Assembly: GCA_016776605.1 (NCBI GenBank)
Contig: JADHTB010000004.1
Span: 1 to 64,000 of the forward strand
Reading direction: 5' to 3'
Length of the DNA stretch: 64,000 nt
Source of the DNA: Alphaproteobacteria bacterium
GTDB lineage: Bacteria > Pseudomonadota > Alphaproteobacteria > GCA-2731375
Shown: positions 17,279 through 25,585 of the stretch, one piece after another
Layout of the letters: each line of letters opens with the position of its first letter
Position numbering within the stretch: the stretch's first letter is position 1
The notes under the pieces: model-generated
What the model saw: the letters and a program-made list of their open reading frames with translations, nothing else
The model's database searches: none
Told to the model about the DNA's origin: nothing
Position numbers and translations under genes: made by a program

Positions 17279-18756
17279 AATTCGGGTTTCATAGAATTTC
17301 CGGCCTTTCCCTAAAATTGGCTCTCACGATAACGGTCGTGGTCGCGGGAGTCGCCTTCACCATCGGCGCGGTTATGGTCACCATCGATTGGCAGCGGTTC
17401 CATCGCGAATTGGAGGGCAAGGCGCTTCTTCTGGCCCATTCCGTTTCGGCCACGGCTGCCGACGATATTCTGCGCAAGGATCATTGGTCCTTGTTTAAAA
17501 CGCTAAAAAAAATGGCGAAGGAAGGCCCGGATGAATTGCGGGAAACCAGAATTGTCACCGCGATGATTATAGATCCCGAAGGATTGGTGCTGGCGCATTT
17601 GCATCCGAACGATCACCCATTGGGCCTACCCCTTACCCATCGCGATGAGCGCGAAGAACAGCTTTCTATTGCCATAAGAAAGATCCGCTCCCCCCGTATT
17701 TTCAGCAGTGATATTGGCATCTTTAGCAACCGACGGTTTTTGGAAGGCGTCGTTCCAATCTATTCTGATCAGATCCTACTGGGATTTGTCCGGGTCAGGC
17801 TGTCCCACCAGGAACTTTTCCAGAAGGCCCAACGCTCGGCCTTAATCATCTTGGGATTGACGCTCGCACTCGTCGTACTTGGCAGTCTGTTGGGAGCCAC
17901 GATTTCCAGAAGGATCACAAAGCCCCTTACCGCCTTGACGGAAGGCATGGAAGCTGTAGGACGCGGCGAACTGTCCGGTATTGGCCCGGTTTTGGTTAAG
18001 GACGATGACGAACTCGGAAGGCTTGCGGCAACATTCAATAATATGGCGCGGGAGCTAGCCGAAAAGAAATCGTTGGAAGAGCAGATCGCGGTCAGCGAAA
18101 AACTTGTTGCGCTGGGGCGCATTAGTGCCGGGGTAGCGCACGAAATCAACAATCCGCTGGCCGGACTAATGAATTGCATCGACACGCTGAAGAAACACCC
18201 GAATGATCAGGAGCTTGTGGATCGATACCTTCCCCTACTCGACAAAGGTCTAAACCGCATCAAGAATATTGTTGAAAGCCTATTGATCGAGCTTCGTGCC
18301 GAGGACGCACAGGTTACGGACAACGCATCGTCTCTCGAAGACCTCCGCGGTATCGTCGAGTCGGAAATAAGCGGCCGGAACATCGATTTCGTCTGGGATA
18401 ACGATCTGGGCCAAGATGTCCTGATTAACAAGCGGCGGGTCCAGCAAATTGTTCTCAACCTTCTAAAAAATTCAATCCAGGCGGTACCCGAAGCCGGTAT
18501 GGTGAAATTCAAGACATTCCGCGAGGGCAACAGTGTCATTCTGGAAGTAAGTGACAATGGGTCCGGTATACCTCCGGAATACAGAAACCAGCTTTTTGAC
18601 CCGTTCTTTACGACGAAAAATAATGGCACCGGGCTTGGCCTATGGATTGTCTACCGGCTGGTCGAAAGCATGCGAGGTGTTATTGAAGTTGAAACCGAGG
18701 TGGGCAAGGGCACTCTGTTTCAGGTCACCTTGCCGACAATGGAGGTGTATACATAA
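17275..18756 (+). CDS. transmembrane sensor histidine kinase
   Basis: 493 aa. TM1 about 13-36, a periplasmic sensor of ~150 residues, TM2 about 189-210, HAMP (211-265, ITKPLTALTEGMEAVGRGEL), HisKA with H289 in GRISAGVAHEINNPLAG, and HATPase motifs NLLKNSIQAV (N box), VSDNGSGIPPE (G1) and GTGLGLWIV (G2). This NtrB/DctB-like arrangement typically partners sigma-54 regulators. It overlaps the binding-protein gene by 4 nt and is followed 5 nt later by the response regulator, making an XSR-type cascade like AioXSR/ArxXSR. Confidence 0.95.
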   Translation: MKFGFHRISGLSLKLALTITVVVAGVAFTIGAVMVTIDWQRFHRELEGKALLLAHSVSATAADDILRKDHWSLFKTLKKMAKEGPDELRETRIVTAMIIDPEGLVLAHLHPNDHPLGLPLTHRDEREEQLSIAIRKIRSPRIFSSDIGIFSNRRFLEGVVPIYSDQILLGFVRVRLSHQELFQKAQRSALIILGLTLALVVLGSLLGATISRRITKPLTALTEGMEAVGRGELSGIGPVLVKDDDELGRLAATFNNMARELAEKKSLEEQIAVSEKLVALGRISAGVAHEINNPLAGLMNCIDTLKKHPNDQELVDRYLPLLDKGLNRIKNIVESLLIELRAEDAQVTDNASSLEDLRGIVESEISGRNIDFVWDNDLGQDVLINKRRVQQIVLNLLKNSIQAVPEAGMVKFKTFREGNSVILEVSDNGSGIPPEYRNQLFDPFFTTKNNGTGLGLWIVYRLVESMRGVIEVETEVGKGTLFQVTLPTMEVYT

Positions 18757-18761
18757 TTCCA

Positions 18762-20165
18762 ATGGCGAAGCTCAGCGAGATGTTTTATGTCAACACGGTC
18801 GATGTATCCGGTCTCTGCGTCCTTGTTGTCGAGGATGATGAAATCATGCGGCTGTCCGTTGAAGACCGGCTTCGGCTCGAAGGTATTCCGGTGCGGGTCG
18901 CCTGTGATGTCGCCGGCGCGCATAACCAGCTCGAAAAAGGCGATGTCAACCTGGTTGTTACCGACATCCGTCTGCCGGACGGTTCGGGGGCGGATTTGTT
19001 CTACGATATATCCAGGCATTATCCCGGCATTCCGGTGATCTTGATGACGGCATTCGGGGACGTTGCCGATGCCGTCGCCTTGGTCAAGGCCGGGGCGATT
19101 GACTATCTGACAAAACCCTTCGATCTGAAGGAATTCATCGAGAAAGTTCATCGCAATCTCTCGCGCATTGAGGATCAGCATCTGTCAGCCAATTTTCTTG
19201 GTCTGGACAATGAGACATTTCGCCCAGGCAGCGGCGCGCTTGGAAAAAGCACGGCGATGCGACGCATTGAGCGCCTCGTCGCCCGCCTTGCATCCGTCGA
19301 CAGTTCTATTCTGATCACCGGTGAATCCGGTGTCGGCAAGGAAGTGGTCGCCTCCCTCCTGCACAACAACAGCCGCCGGACCGGCAACCCATTTATCCGC
19401 GTCAACTGCGCCGCGCTACCGCAAAATATTGTAGAGAGCGAGCTGTTCGGTCACGAGAAAGGTGCTTTCACCGGCGCCACCCAACGCCATATCGGCCGCT
19501 TCGAGCAGGCCAACACGGGCTCGATATTCCTGGATGAGATTGCTGAAATTCCACCTGAAACCCAGGTCAAGCTGTTGCGGGTGTTGCAGGAACAAGTCGT
19601 CGACCGGGTTGGTGGAAGGGAACCGGTGCCGCTTGATGTCCGTATCATCGCCGCGACCCAGGTGGAACTGGACGAGGCTGTCAAGGATGGTCGTTTCCGT
19701 TCGGACTTGTACTGGCGGCTCAATGTCATCCAAGTGCATATTCCGCCTTTACGGGATCGACGCGAAGACATTCTATATTTGGCCCGTATGTTCGCCGAGC
19801 GTCATGCCATTGAAATGGGCATCACGCCGAAACGGCTTTCCGCTGAAGCTGAGGCAAAATTAATCACGATGCCTTTTCCGGGCAACGTCAGGGAGCTTCG
19901 CAACATCCTTGAACGGGCTGTCGCATTATGTGATGGGCCGAGCATCATGGCGCATGACTTAATGTCCCAGGACCAGGACCAGGATGAGGATGAGGTCGCC
20001 TCGCCGCACACGCTGAGAGAAACCGTCGAAAGCGCAGAACGCCAGGCAATCCTTCAGGCACTGATCCAATGCGGCTGGACGATTGGCCAGGCAGCCGAAG
20101 AATTGAGCATCTCACGCAAGAGTTTGTGGGAAAAAATGAAGCGATACGGCATCGAGAAAAATTAA
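18762..20165 (+). CDS. sigma-54-dependent response regulator (NtrC family)
   Basis: 467 aa. Receiver domain with phospho-acceptor D68 (VVTDIRLPDGSG), acidic pocket VVEDDE at 22-27 and K118 in YLTKPFD. AAA+ domain: Walker A GESGVGKE (187-194), the sigma-54 contact loop GAFTGA (234-239), Walker B GSIFLDEI (253-260). C-terminal Fis-type helix-turn-helix IGQAAEELSISRKSLWEKMK. It should activate the perfect sigma-54 promoter of the divergent molybdoenzyme operon through the two GTTAC dyads. An ATG at 18780 would give a more typical short N-terminus, but the first ATG keeps the 5-nt operon gap. Confidence 0.96.
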   Translation: MAKLSEMFYVNTVDVSGLCVLVVEDDEIMRLSVEDRLRLEGIPVRVACDVAGAHNQLEKGDVNLVVTDIRLPDGSGADLFYDISRHYPGIPVILMTAFGDVADAVALVKAGAIDYLTKPFDLKEFIEKVHRNLSRIEDQHLSANFLGLDNETFRPGSGALGKSTAMRRIERLVARLASVDSSILITGESGVGKEVVASLLHNNSRRTGNPFIRVNCAALPQNIVESELFGHEKGAFTGATQRHIGRFEQANTGSIFLDEIAEIPPETQVKLLRVLQEQVVDRVGGREPVPLDVRIIAATQVELDEAVKDGRFRSDLYWRLNVIQVHIPPLRDRREDILYLARMFAERHAIEMGITPKRLSAEAEAKLITMPFPGNVRELRNILERAVALCDGPSIMAHDLMSQDQDQDEDEVASPHTLRETVESAERQAILQALIQCGWTIGQAAEELSISRKSLWEKMKRYGIEKN

Positions 20166-20453
20166 CGTCACCGCTCGACACAAATTCACAAAGGTGTACC
20201 TCTGGTGCGTTGGGAGGTTCTTACGGTCCAGCATGCAGAGGCAATTACACTATAATCGGGCATCATTACATTAGCATCAGTCGATATTCTGCAGCTGGCA
20301 TACAGCGCTGGTAATGGCCCTTTCACTGCGACGGGGAAACTACGCCCAATAGCGGACGTGGCGGCATCACCAGCCTACAAGAGAAGAGGACCCTTTCAGG
20401 ATGCGCCGTCTAGAGAGGCAACCAAGCGCTGACAGTGGGTCGGGGCAATCGTC

Positions 20454-21077
20454 TTAGCTCGGCGGTACATTACCTCTGGCTAGTTCGCGATTGGCTCCTA
20501 CGATGATTTTCCATGCGCTTTGAAGGAAGAGGCCCGCGATCATTGCTGCAACGATCAAGTCGGGCCACGGTGTTTCGGTGATCCAGACAAACACTGCGGC
20601 GGCTATTATAGCGGCGTTGCCAATGGCATCGTTGCGGCTAAACAACCACACTGCTTGAACGTTAGCATCTCCGTTCCGATGCTTCAGCAGAACCGCCGCG
20701 CTGACCAGGTTGATCACAAGCGCACCGATACCGAACGTACCCATGAGCGCCGCTTCAGGGAGCTGCAAGACAAAAACGCGATAGATTGTTACTCCCATAA
20801 CACCGATACCCATGATGGCAAGAAAGGCTCCCTGCAAAAGCGCAGCTCGGGCACGCCATGTTTTGCCCCAGCCGAACGCCAGCAATCCGAGTAGGGTAAT
20901 CGTTCCGTCGCCAAGAAAATCAAGTGCGTCCGCCTTCAGGCCCTGGGAGCCAGCAAGAAATCCACCACCGACTTCGGCAACGCCGTAGACGACATTTAGA
21001 ACCATGACGAGCCACAAGGCTCGCTTATATGCAGGCGTTGCGTGGGTCAGATCGCCAAGATCGTCATCAGCATCCAT
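20454..21077 (-). CDS. cation diffusion facilitator-like transporter
   Basis: 207 aa from the ATG at 21077; a GTG at 21116 would add 13 residues. Six hydrophobic segments are visible. GLKADALDFLGDG in TM2 matches the CDF pattern with the metal-site Asp pair (usually ADSLHMLSD), and WLFSRNDAIGNAAII in TM5 matches the second (DxxxN here). The cytosolic C-terminal metallochaperone domain is absent, giving a short form. CDF carriers exchange divalent metals for protons. Monocistronic. Confidence 0.8.
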   Translation of the reverse strand: MDADDDLGDLTHATPAYKRALWLVMVLNVVYGVAEVGGGFLAGSQGLKADALDFLGDGTITLLGLLAFGWGKTWRARAALLQGAFLAIMGIGVMGVTIYRVFVLQLPEAALMGTFGIGALVINLVSAAVLLKHRNGDANVQAVWLFSRNDAIGNAAIIAAAVFVWITETPWPDLIVAAMIAGLFLQSAWKIIVGANRELARGNVPPS

Positions 21078-21290
21078 ATGATTTCTATAAACGAGATTGG
21101 CAGCAAAGCAATCCACTTCTGGACGCTGTCACGTCGGCGTCTTTGGCACATGCTCAAAGCAGTTCGCCTGCCTCACATAAGCGAGCACCATTTGCCGTCG
21201 GTCAATCACGTTAGATAGGCAGACGAATCAAATTTTGCATCGACCATAGCGTTAACATTTGCGAGATATTTCCGTCTGAAAAAATGACTG

Positions 21291-21366
21291 CTTTTGGCAC
21301 CAAGGGTATCTAAAACGGCGTCACGCTGATTTCCGCAGTTCATCCGATATCGAGCATTTATAGCTG
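21291..21366. repeat. dispersed intergenic repeat, copy 2
   Basis: Carries cttttggcac, then gctgatttccgc and ccgatatcgagcattta, matching the family core at 28984-29060. Located between the CDF and TetR genes. Confidence 0.5.
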
Positions 21367-21399
21367 TGCGCCACCAACTCCGTGGCGCGGCATTGTTTG

Positions 21400-21981
21400 T
21401 TATCCCAACATCATTCTGGCTTGGCGTGTGACAGCGTCGGCAACGAACCGATCCGCATTCGACCGCGCCAAAACTCGCTGTCCGAGGAAGAGGCCCAGAA
21501 GCGCCCGTGCGGTATTGCGGGAGCTTTCCGAGGTGCTGACTGTTTCCGCTTTCTTTCCAGCTTCAATTCTTGAAAAGAAGAAATCCTCTACCCCTTGCAG
21601 GCAATTATTCACGAAGTCACGGACTTCACGGTCGTGCGGCGACATCTCGAGCATCGTATTGACGAGCAGGCAACCGCCTGGGGTATCTTCGCCGCCTGTA
21701 TTCTTTGCCGCATCTTCAAATACGACGATGATCGCCTCCCTGGGGGCGTATTGCCGGGCGACGTATTCGAGGTAATCCGCCCTGTAGACCTTGTCGTAGT
21801 GGCGTAATGCCTGAATGAAAAGGTTATGTTTGTTCGTGTAAGCCGCATAGATGCTGCCCCGGTTGATGCCGGTCGCTTCCACTAGGTTGTTCATTGACGT
21901 GGCTTCGTATCCGCGAGCCCAGAACGCATATGTTGCCCGTTCAAGCACTTCGGTTTCGTCGTAGTTCTTTTCCCAGGGCAT
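21400..21981 (-). CDS. TetR/AcrR-family regulator, NemR-like
   Basis: 193 aa from ATG 21981, preceded by ggaggag five bases upstream; longer starts lack this. The N-terminal HTH is clear: ATYAFWARGYEATSMNNLVE, then ATGINRGSIYAAYTNKHNLF. The ligand domain has DTPGGCLLVNTMLE with C104 at the position of the redox-sensing cysteine of NemR (C106), so thiol oxidation or electrophile sensing is plausible. It is transcribed away from the selenoprotein gene, with a 12-bp perfect palindrome between them, suggesting that it represses both. Confidence 0.88.
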   Translation of the reverse strand: MPWEKNYDETEVLERATYAFWARGYEATSMNNLVEATGINRGSIYAAYTNKHNLFIQALRHYDKVYRADYLEYVARQYAPREAIIVVFEDAAKNTGGEDTPGGCLLVNTMLEMSPHDREVRDFVNNCLQGVEDFFFSRIEAGKKAETVSTSESSRNTARALLGLFLGQRVLARSNADRFVADAVTRQARMMLG

Positions 21982-22017
21982 GGGTCTCCTCCAAGGTCGC
22001 TGCATCATGGCTCTTTG

Positions 22018-22029
22018 GAACGATCGTTC
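22018..22029. promoter_or_regulatory. probable TetR operator
   Basis: GAACGATCGTTC, a perfect 12-bp palindrome in the 144-bp gap between the divergent TetR and selenoprotein genes. A TTGACG -35-like hexamer for the forward gene begins about 8 bp downstream. Size and placement fit a TetR-family operator. Confidence 0.6.
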
Positions 22030-22125
22030 AAGACACTTGACGGCGATAGAAATGAGCAGTTAGCTTCTTCATCTGAGTACGTAGATATCAGTCGAAATCG
22101 TTTGGGAAAAGGGAGGAATAGTAAA

Positions 22126-22692
22126 ATGGCTTCACGGGTAAATCCGGTTCTGGAGGGTGAGTCCTCCGATGCCGGCGTGAATGAAAGGCTCACACAATCG
22201 CGGGAGGGCTGGTGGCAGGATACGCAGATGTTCGGCGTTATCGGTCGCGTACCCTCGCTGCTCAACAGCATCGTTCCGGTTTTCGAAAGTTTCTTCGGCG
22301 GTGGCCGGATAGACGGGCACATTTTCGAAATGATGCGCCTGAAGACGGGGCAGATCAATGACTGCGCCTATTGAAACACCGTTAGAACGGACGCCGTGAG
22401 CGCCCAAGTAGGACCAAAAGAAGACGCCATCTTTGGCGGTGATCAATCCAGCCTGACCAAACGGGAAGCCCTTGCGGTTGACCTGGCCGAGCGTATCGCC
22501 GGCGACCCTCACAGTGTGACCAGTGAATTCTGGCAGACCATGAAGGAAGAATTCACCGACGAGGAATTGGTCGAGTTGACGTTCGCCTGCAGCATTTTCA
22601 ATTGGGGCAACAAGTTCAACATCACCATGCAGCTTGATACCGACGGCACCACGTACGACAGCGGCATGGAGTATCGGGAAGTCGCGAAATAG
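22126..22692 (+). CDS. AhpD/carboxymuconolactone decarboxylase-family selenoprotein (in-frame UGA = Sec83)
   Basis: 188 aa if TGA at 22372-22374 is read as selenocysteine. Without recoding the frame breaks into an 82-aa and a ~98-aa piece, in the same frame and both conserved. The ATG follows gggaggaa. Residues 66-83 read FEMMRLKTGQINDCAY-Sec, then NTVR; E68, C80 and U83 have exactly the spacing of Glu118, Cys130 and Cys133 in AhpD, with Sec in place of the resolving Cys (CxxU). The second half has FTDEELVELTFACSIFNWGN, the second conserved helix pair of the family. AhpD-fold proteins are thiol peroxidases or disulfide reductants. The next gene is a thioredoxin, a likely electron donor. A short hairpin just after UGA fits a bacterial SECIS. 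A nonsense mutation of a Cys codon is the alternative. Confidence 0.85.
22389..22404 (+). promoter_or_regulatory. selC-independent SECIS: candidate bacterial SECIS apical hairpin
   Basis: GG-A-CGC, loop CGTGA, GCG-CC: a five-pair stem with one bulged A. The loop starts 20 nt after the UGA and has G at its second position, as found in bacterial SECIS elements (loop G in the first two positions, roughly 16-37 nt from UGA). The stem is short, so confidence is moderate. Confidence 0.5.
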
Positions 22693-22727
22693 ATAATTCG
22701 TGTCTTCTGTTATCGTAGTTACGAAAT

Positions 22728-22755
22728 GGCCCCTGGCGTCACTTTGCCGGGGGCC
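22728..22755 (+). other. GC-rich hairpin between selenoprotein and thioredoxin genes
   Basis: GGCCCC(T)GGC ... GCC(G)GGGGCC forms a 10-pair stem (one T-G wobble) with an 8-nt loop, 21 nt ahead of the thioredoxin ATG. The following gatttc is a poor U-tract, so it looks more like an intercistronic stabiliser or weak terminator than a full one. Confidence 0.55.
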
Positions 22756-22776
22756 GATTTCAAAAGGAGCAAGACT

Positions 22777-23106
22777 ATGAGTGGTTTTGAAATCGCGGCG
22801 GATGCGGCGGCCTTTGACGACGCCGTCAATGGCGGCGATCTGATCATCGCCAAATTCCAGACCAAGGCTTGCGTCATCTGCCGACGCCTGGAACCGGGCC
22901 TGAAGCAATTGGCCGACCGCACGGAAGCCACCCTGCGCATCATGGATGTGGACGCGGAAGACAACGAAGATTTAGCGCAACGCTATAACGTGCGGGCCGT
23001 GCCCACGTTGATTTTGTTCAAGGACGGCCGTGAGCTGGCCAAATGCAATGGCTTTCAGTCCACGAGCATGCTGCGAGACTGGCTTGCGCCGCATGTCGGC
23101 GACTAA
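22777..23106 (+). CDS. thioredoxin-family protein with CVIC active site
   Basis: 109 aa from ATG 22777, behind aaaaggagc; an upstream ATG at 22726 would place translation through the GC hairpin. Thioredoxin fold: FQTKACVICRRLEPGLKQLA has CVIC in place of CGPC, then RIMDVDAEDNEDLAQRYNVR and the cis-proline VPTLILFKDG. CVIC lacks the Gly-Pro pair of classical thioredoxin, so the redox potential probably differs. Lying 84 nt behind the AhpD-like selenoprotein, it is the natural candidate to reduce it. Confidence 0.92.
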   Translation: MSGFEIAADAAAFDDAVNGGDLIIAKFQTKACVICRRLEPGLKQLADRTEATLRIMDVDAEDNEDLAQRYNVRAVPTLILFKDGRELAKCNGFQSTSMLRDWLAPHVGD

Positions 23107-23461
23107 ATCCCGCGCGCTTGATAGATTGCTCCAGTCTGAGTTGCTCTCCTCCAATATGGGCCGGAATGTACTGTTTCTAGCCTGAACTTCTCTGCCTGAT
23201 AGAGGTGTAGGTCGCATGTCGGCTCATGGCACTTCTGGAGCATCAACCGGCGTCAGGTTGATGTCTGCTTATCCCCTAGCTTCGAGCGCTATATTAGAGA
23301 ACGATAACCGGCAGAATTTGACCCACAGCGGGCATTGAGCAGATGCGTTTCGCCGATTTCTGGCAGTAGCAATTACCCGTGATTTGAACGCCCAAAAAAC
23401 GCACCAGTGCATAGTCTCAACCAGTTTTCCACCATCCGTCTACTCACGGCACTCTGGATAA
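23107..23461. other. 355-bp gap after thioredoxin gene
   Basis: No gene seen. It contains the repeat copy at 23221-23295; the remainder shows no hairpin with a T-run, no operator-like dyad and no coding signal that I can support. Confidence 0.5.
23221..23295. repeat. dispersed intergenic repeat, copy 3
   Basis: Includes catggcacttctgg, ggttgatgtctgcttatccc and ttcgagcgct, aligning with the family core (TTGGCAC ... TGATTTCCGCTTCGCCCC ... ATCGAGCATT). Moderately diverged. Confidence 0.45.
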
Positions 23462-23905
23462 CTAATACCCAAGACGGGAGAGTAGGTTGGTGCCGGTCTC
23501 GGAATACAGAGCCCAGGAATAAACTACACTGCTCGCAAGAGCCGGGATCAGGCCGCCAGCGATAAACAACAATGGCTCTTCTCGAGCACCGAATTGGCTT
23601 CCCGTGGCCAAATCGATTTGAAAACAGAATAATGTACAGAGCGCCAACACACCAAAATACAAAAAACTGCTCCAGATTACGGCTCTTTTCCGGTCCACTC
23701 GTCCTGTGACCACGACGTTGACGAGAGCGCCAATTGTTGCGCCCATTGCAAGGCCACAGACCCCGGTCCATGCCACCTTGTGCCAAAGGACACCATTTGG
23801 GAAAAGATGTACGCCCCAAAGAAAGAAGATTGAAGCCTCGCCGAAGAGTGTGAAAGTAATCGCAAGCGTGATGGGCCGCGTGAAATCGGATCGCGCCAAA
23901 TCCAT
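23462..23905 (-). CDS. four-helix integral membrane protein, function unknown
   Basis: 147 aa. Hydrophobic segments at about 10-30 (ITLAITFTLFGEASIFFLWG), 45-67, 78-97 and 113-133 suggest four membrane helices. No recognised motif. The small size and isolated position between two repeat-rich gaps give no functional context. The start at 23905 is the only long in-frame ATG. Confidence 0.6.
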   Translation of the reverse strand: MDLARSDFTRPITLAITFTLFGEASIFFLWGVHLFPNGVLWHKVAWTGVCGLAMGATIGALVNVVVTGRVDRKRAVIWSSFLYFGVLALCTLFCFQIDLATGSQFGAREEPLLFIAGGLIPALASSVVYSWALYSETGTNLLSRLGY

Positions 23906-24169
23906 AATCCGTAGTCCGCCTTCATAGTTAGCAGGAAGGTAGTACCATCATACTATGCGCTGGTGTTGACGCCGGGAAGTCCGGTGTTGGCACAGAGGAG
24001 CGGTTTTGGCCCAGTACCCAGCACCGCCGCTTTTGACCCAATAGCCGACCTGCTGTCGCGGACTGCGGCAGCTATCAGCGATTAGGTGCCCCCTCCTGCC
24101 CCTCTAGTGCATCACATCTAAAACGGGCCGACGCGTGTCCTCGTCACCGTACGGCCCTGGCGCTACGGG

Positions 24170-25210
24170 TCAGGCGACCCGTTTGGTCAGCGCGATCCGT
24201 TGGGTTGGCTTGAAGCCGGCATGATATAGAAAGCCCAGCAGATCGAAATTATTGAGGCCGACAGTCGTCTCGACGCTTTCAACCCTGAGACCGTTCAGAT
24301 TTACCATCAATTGGGATAGCAACGCCCGCGCGATGTCGCGGCCGGCAAAATCGGGATGCACACCAATGGTATCGATCACGGCCACCGGCACGATGCGGCC
24401 GAAATCGCCGAAATCCAACCGGGCCATCACGAAACCTGCGACGATGCCATCAGTCCTTGCCGTCAATGATACCCGAATTCCGGAATCGAGGAGGGCTTCG
24501 TCAAGCTTGGCAGACATATAGCTCCGCCGGTCTCGCCCGGTTCGCTTGCGGTCGATCAGGACCAGAGCGTCCAAATCCTGTTTCGCAAGAGACGCTACTT
24601 CGAACTGGTCGCGCGGCAATGCCTCGATGTTGTCAGCTCGGTCGAAATCGTCAACATCGTCAGTATCGTCTACAGAGGTGCCGCCGTCGCCGGCATGTCC
24701 CGTCCGGCCCTTTGATTCAATTTTTAGTGACGGGTCGACCGCGCTGGAGATGATATGGCGCGGCGCCTTGACAAAATCATTGGCGCCAAGAAATTTTGCC
24801 ATGGCGTGATCCGTCCAAGCGATCGCCGTTTGGAGCTCCTCAATGCCACGGTGCCGCATTTCACTCTCCAGGACGTCAAGCAACAAGGAACCGTGACCGA
24901 GATGTTGATGCGCCGGCGCAACATCAATGACTTCGAGCGCAACCGCTAGCGTCTCGCGGCCGAATTCGCCGCTCAATACACGGGCCAAAACCAATGCCTC
25001 CAGGCCCTCGGGCCCGTCGATGCCGAATTGAATGTGAGCATCGGGATCGCGCAATGCCGCCGTCAGCCGTTTCTCGAAGTAGCCACGCCTTGAATGGCCA
25101 ATGATTTCTCTGTCTATCTCGACGGCACCGTCTAGGTCGTCTGGCGCAAGGCGCCGGACCTCGCGATCCGGTAAAGGCTTTATGTCGTTCATCGTCGTTT
25201 CATCCGGCAT
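24170..25210 (-). CDS. tandem GNAT N-acetyltransferase
   Basis: 346 aa with two GNAT domains. The first (about 18-160) has IDVAPAHQHLGHGSLLLDVL and the second (about 205-340) has IDTIGVHPDFAGRDIARALL, each at the acetyl-CoA pyrophosphate loop. An acidic linker (about 178-192, VDDTDDVDDFDRAD) joins them. Tandem GNATs often keep one active and one degenerate domain; both loops look intact. Substrate unknown. ATG 25210 or an internal ATG at 25192 are both possible. Confidence 0.85.
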   Translation of the reverse strand: MPDETTMNDIKPLPDREVRRLAPDDLDGAVEIDREIIGHSRRGYFEKRLTAALRDPDAHIQFGIDGPEGLEALVLARVLSGEFGRETLAVALEVIDVAPAHQHLGHGSLLLDVLESEMRHRGIEELQTAIAWTDHAMAKFLGANDFVKAPRHIISSAVDPSLKIESKGRTGHAGDGGTSVDDTDDVDDFDRADNIEALPRDQFEVASLAKQDLDALVLIDRKRTGRDRRSYMSAKLDEALLDSGIRVSLTARTDGIVAGFVMARLDFGDFGRIVPVAVIDTIGVHPDFAGRDIARALLSQLMVNLNGLRVESVETTVGLNNFDLLGFLYHAGFKPTQRIALTKRVA

Positions 25211-25585
25211 GTCCCATGTGGTTCCTAACTACGGTGCCAAAATAGCAATATCAGCGCTGCCGCGAAAGATTAGGTTTTTCCTGCCTCGTTTGGGCAAATC
25301 TCTCCACTCAATTGCTCGCGGCATGTCGCCTATTAGCATATTTGTGTTCTCAACCGGCATCAGTCTGATTTCCGGCATGCCCCCAATATCAAGCGTTATA
25401 GGCGCCGATAAGTGCAATTATCGTACCCTTGATCATTCCGCTTAGTGCCTAGCCACGACGCCACCCGGACGAGGGCTCAATTATACGGAACCTACCAATC
25501 GCTCGTAATGTCTCCTCTTGGCACGGACCGCTGGTCGTGAGCCCGAACGGCAGTTTCCGCAATGCCCCCAATAGCGACCGCACCG
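25211..25585. other. 375-bp gap upstream of the tandem GNAT gene
   Basis: Holds the repeat copy at 25321-25402. No coding region is supported; a short forward frame here reads only across the repeat. Confidence 0.5.
25321..25402. repeat. dispersed intergenic repeat, copy 4
   Basis: Contains cctattagca, then gtctgatttccggcatgc and ccccaatatcaagcgttata, close to the core of copy 5 at 28984-29060. Confidence 0.55.

Noticed and set aside
22372..22374. TGA as an ordinary stop or pseudogene mutation
   Set aside because: Both halves are conserved and in frame, and the stop falls exactly on a redox cysteine with a downstream hairpin; Sec is the simpler reading, though not proven here.
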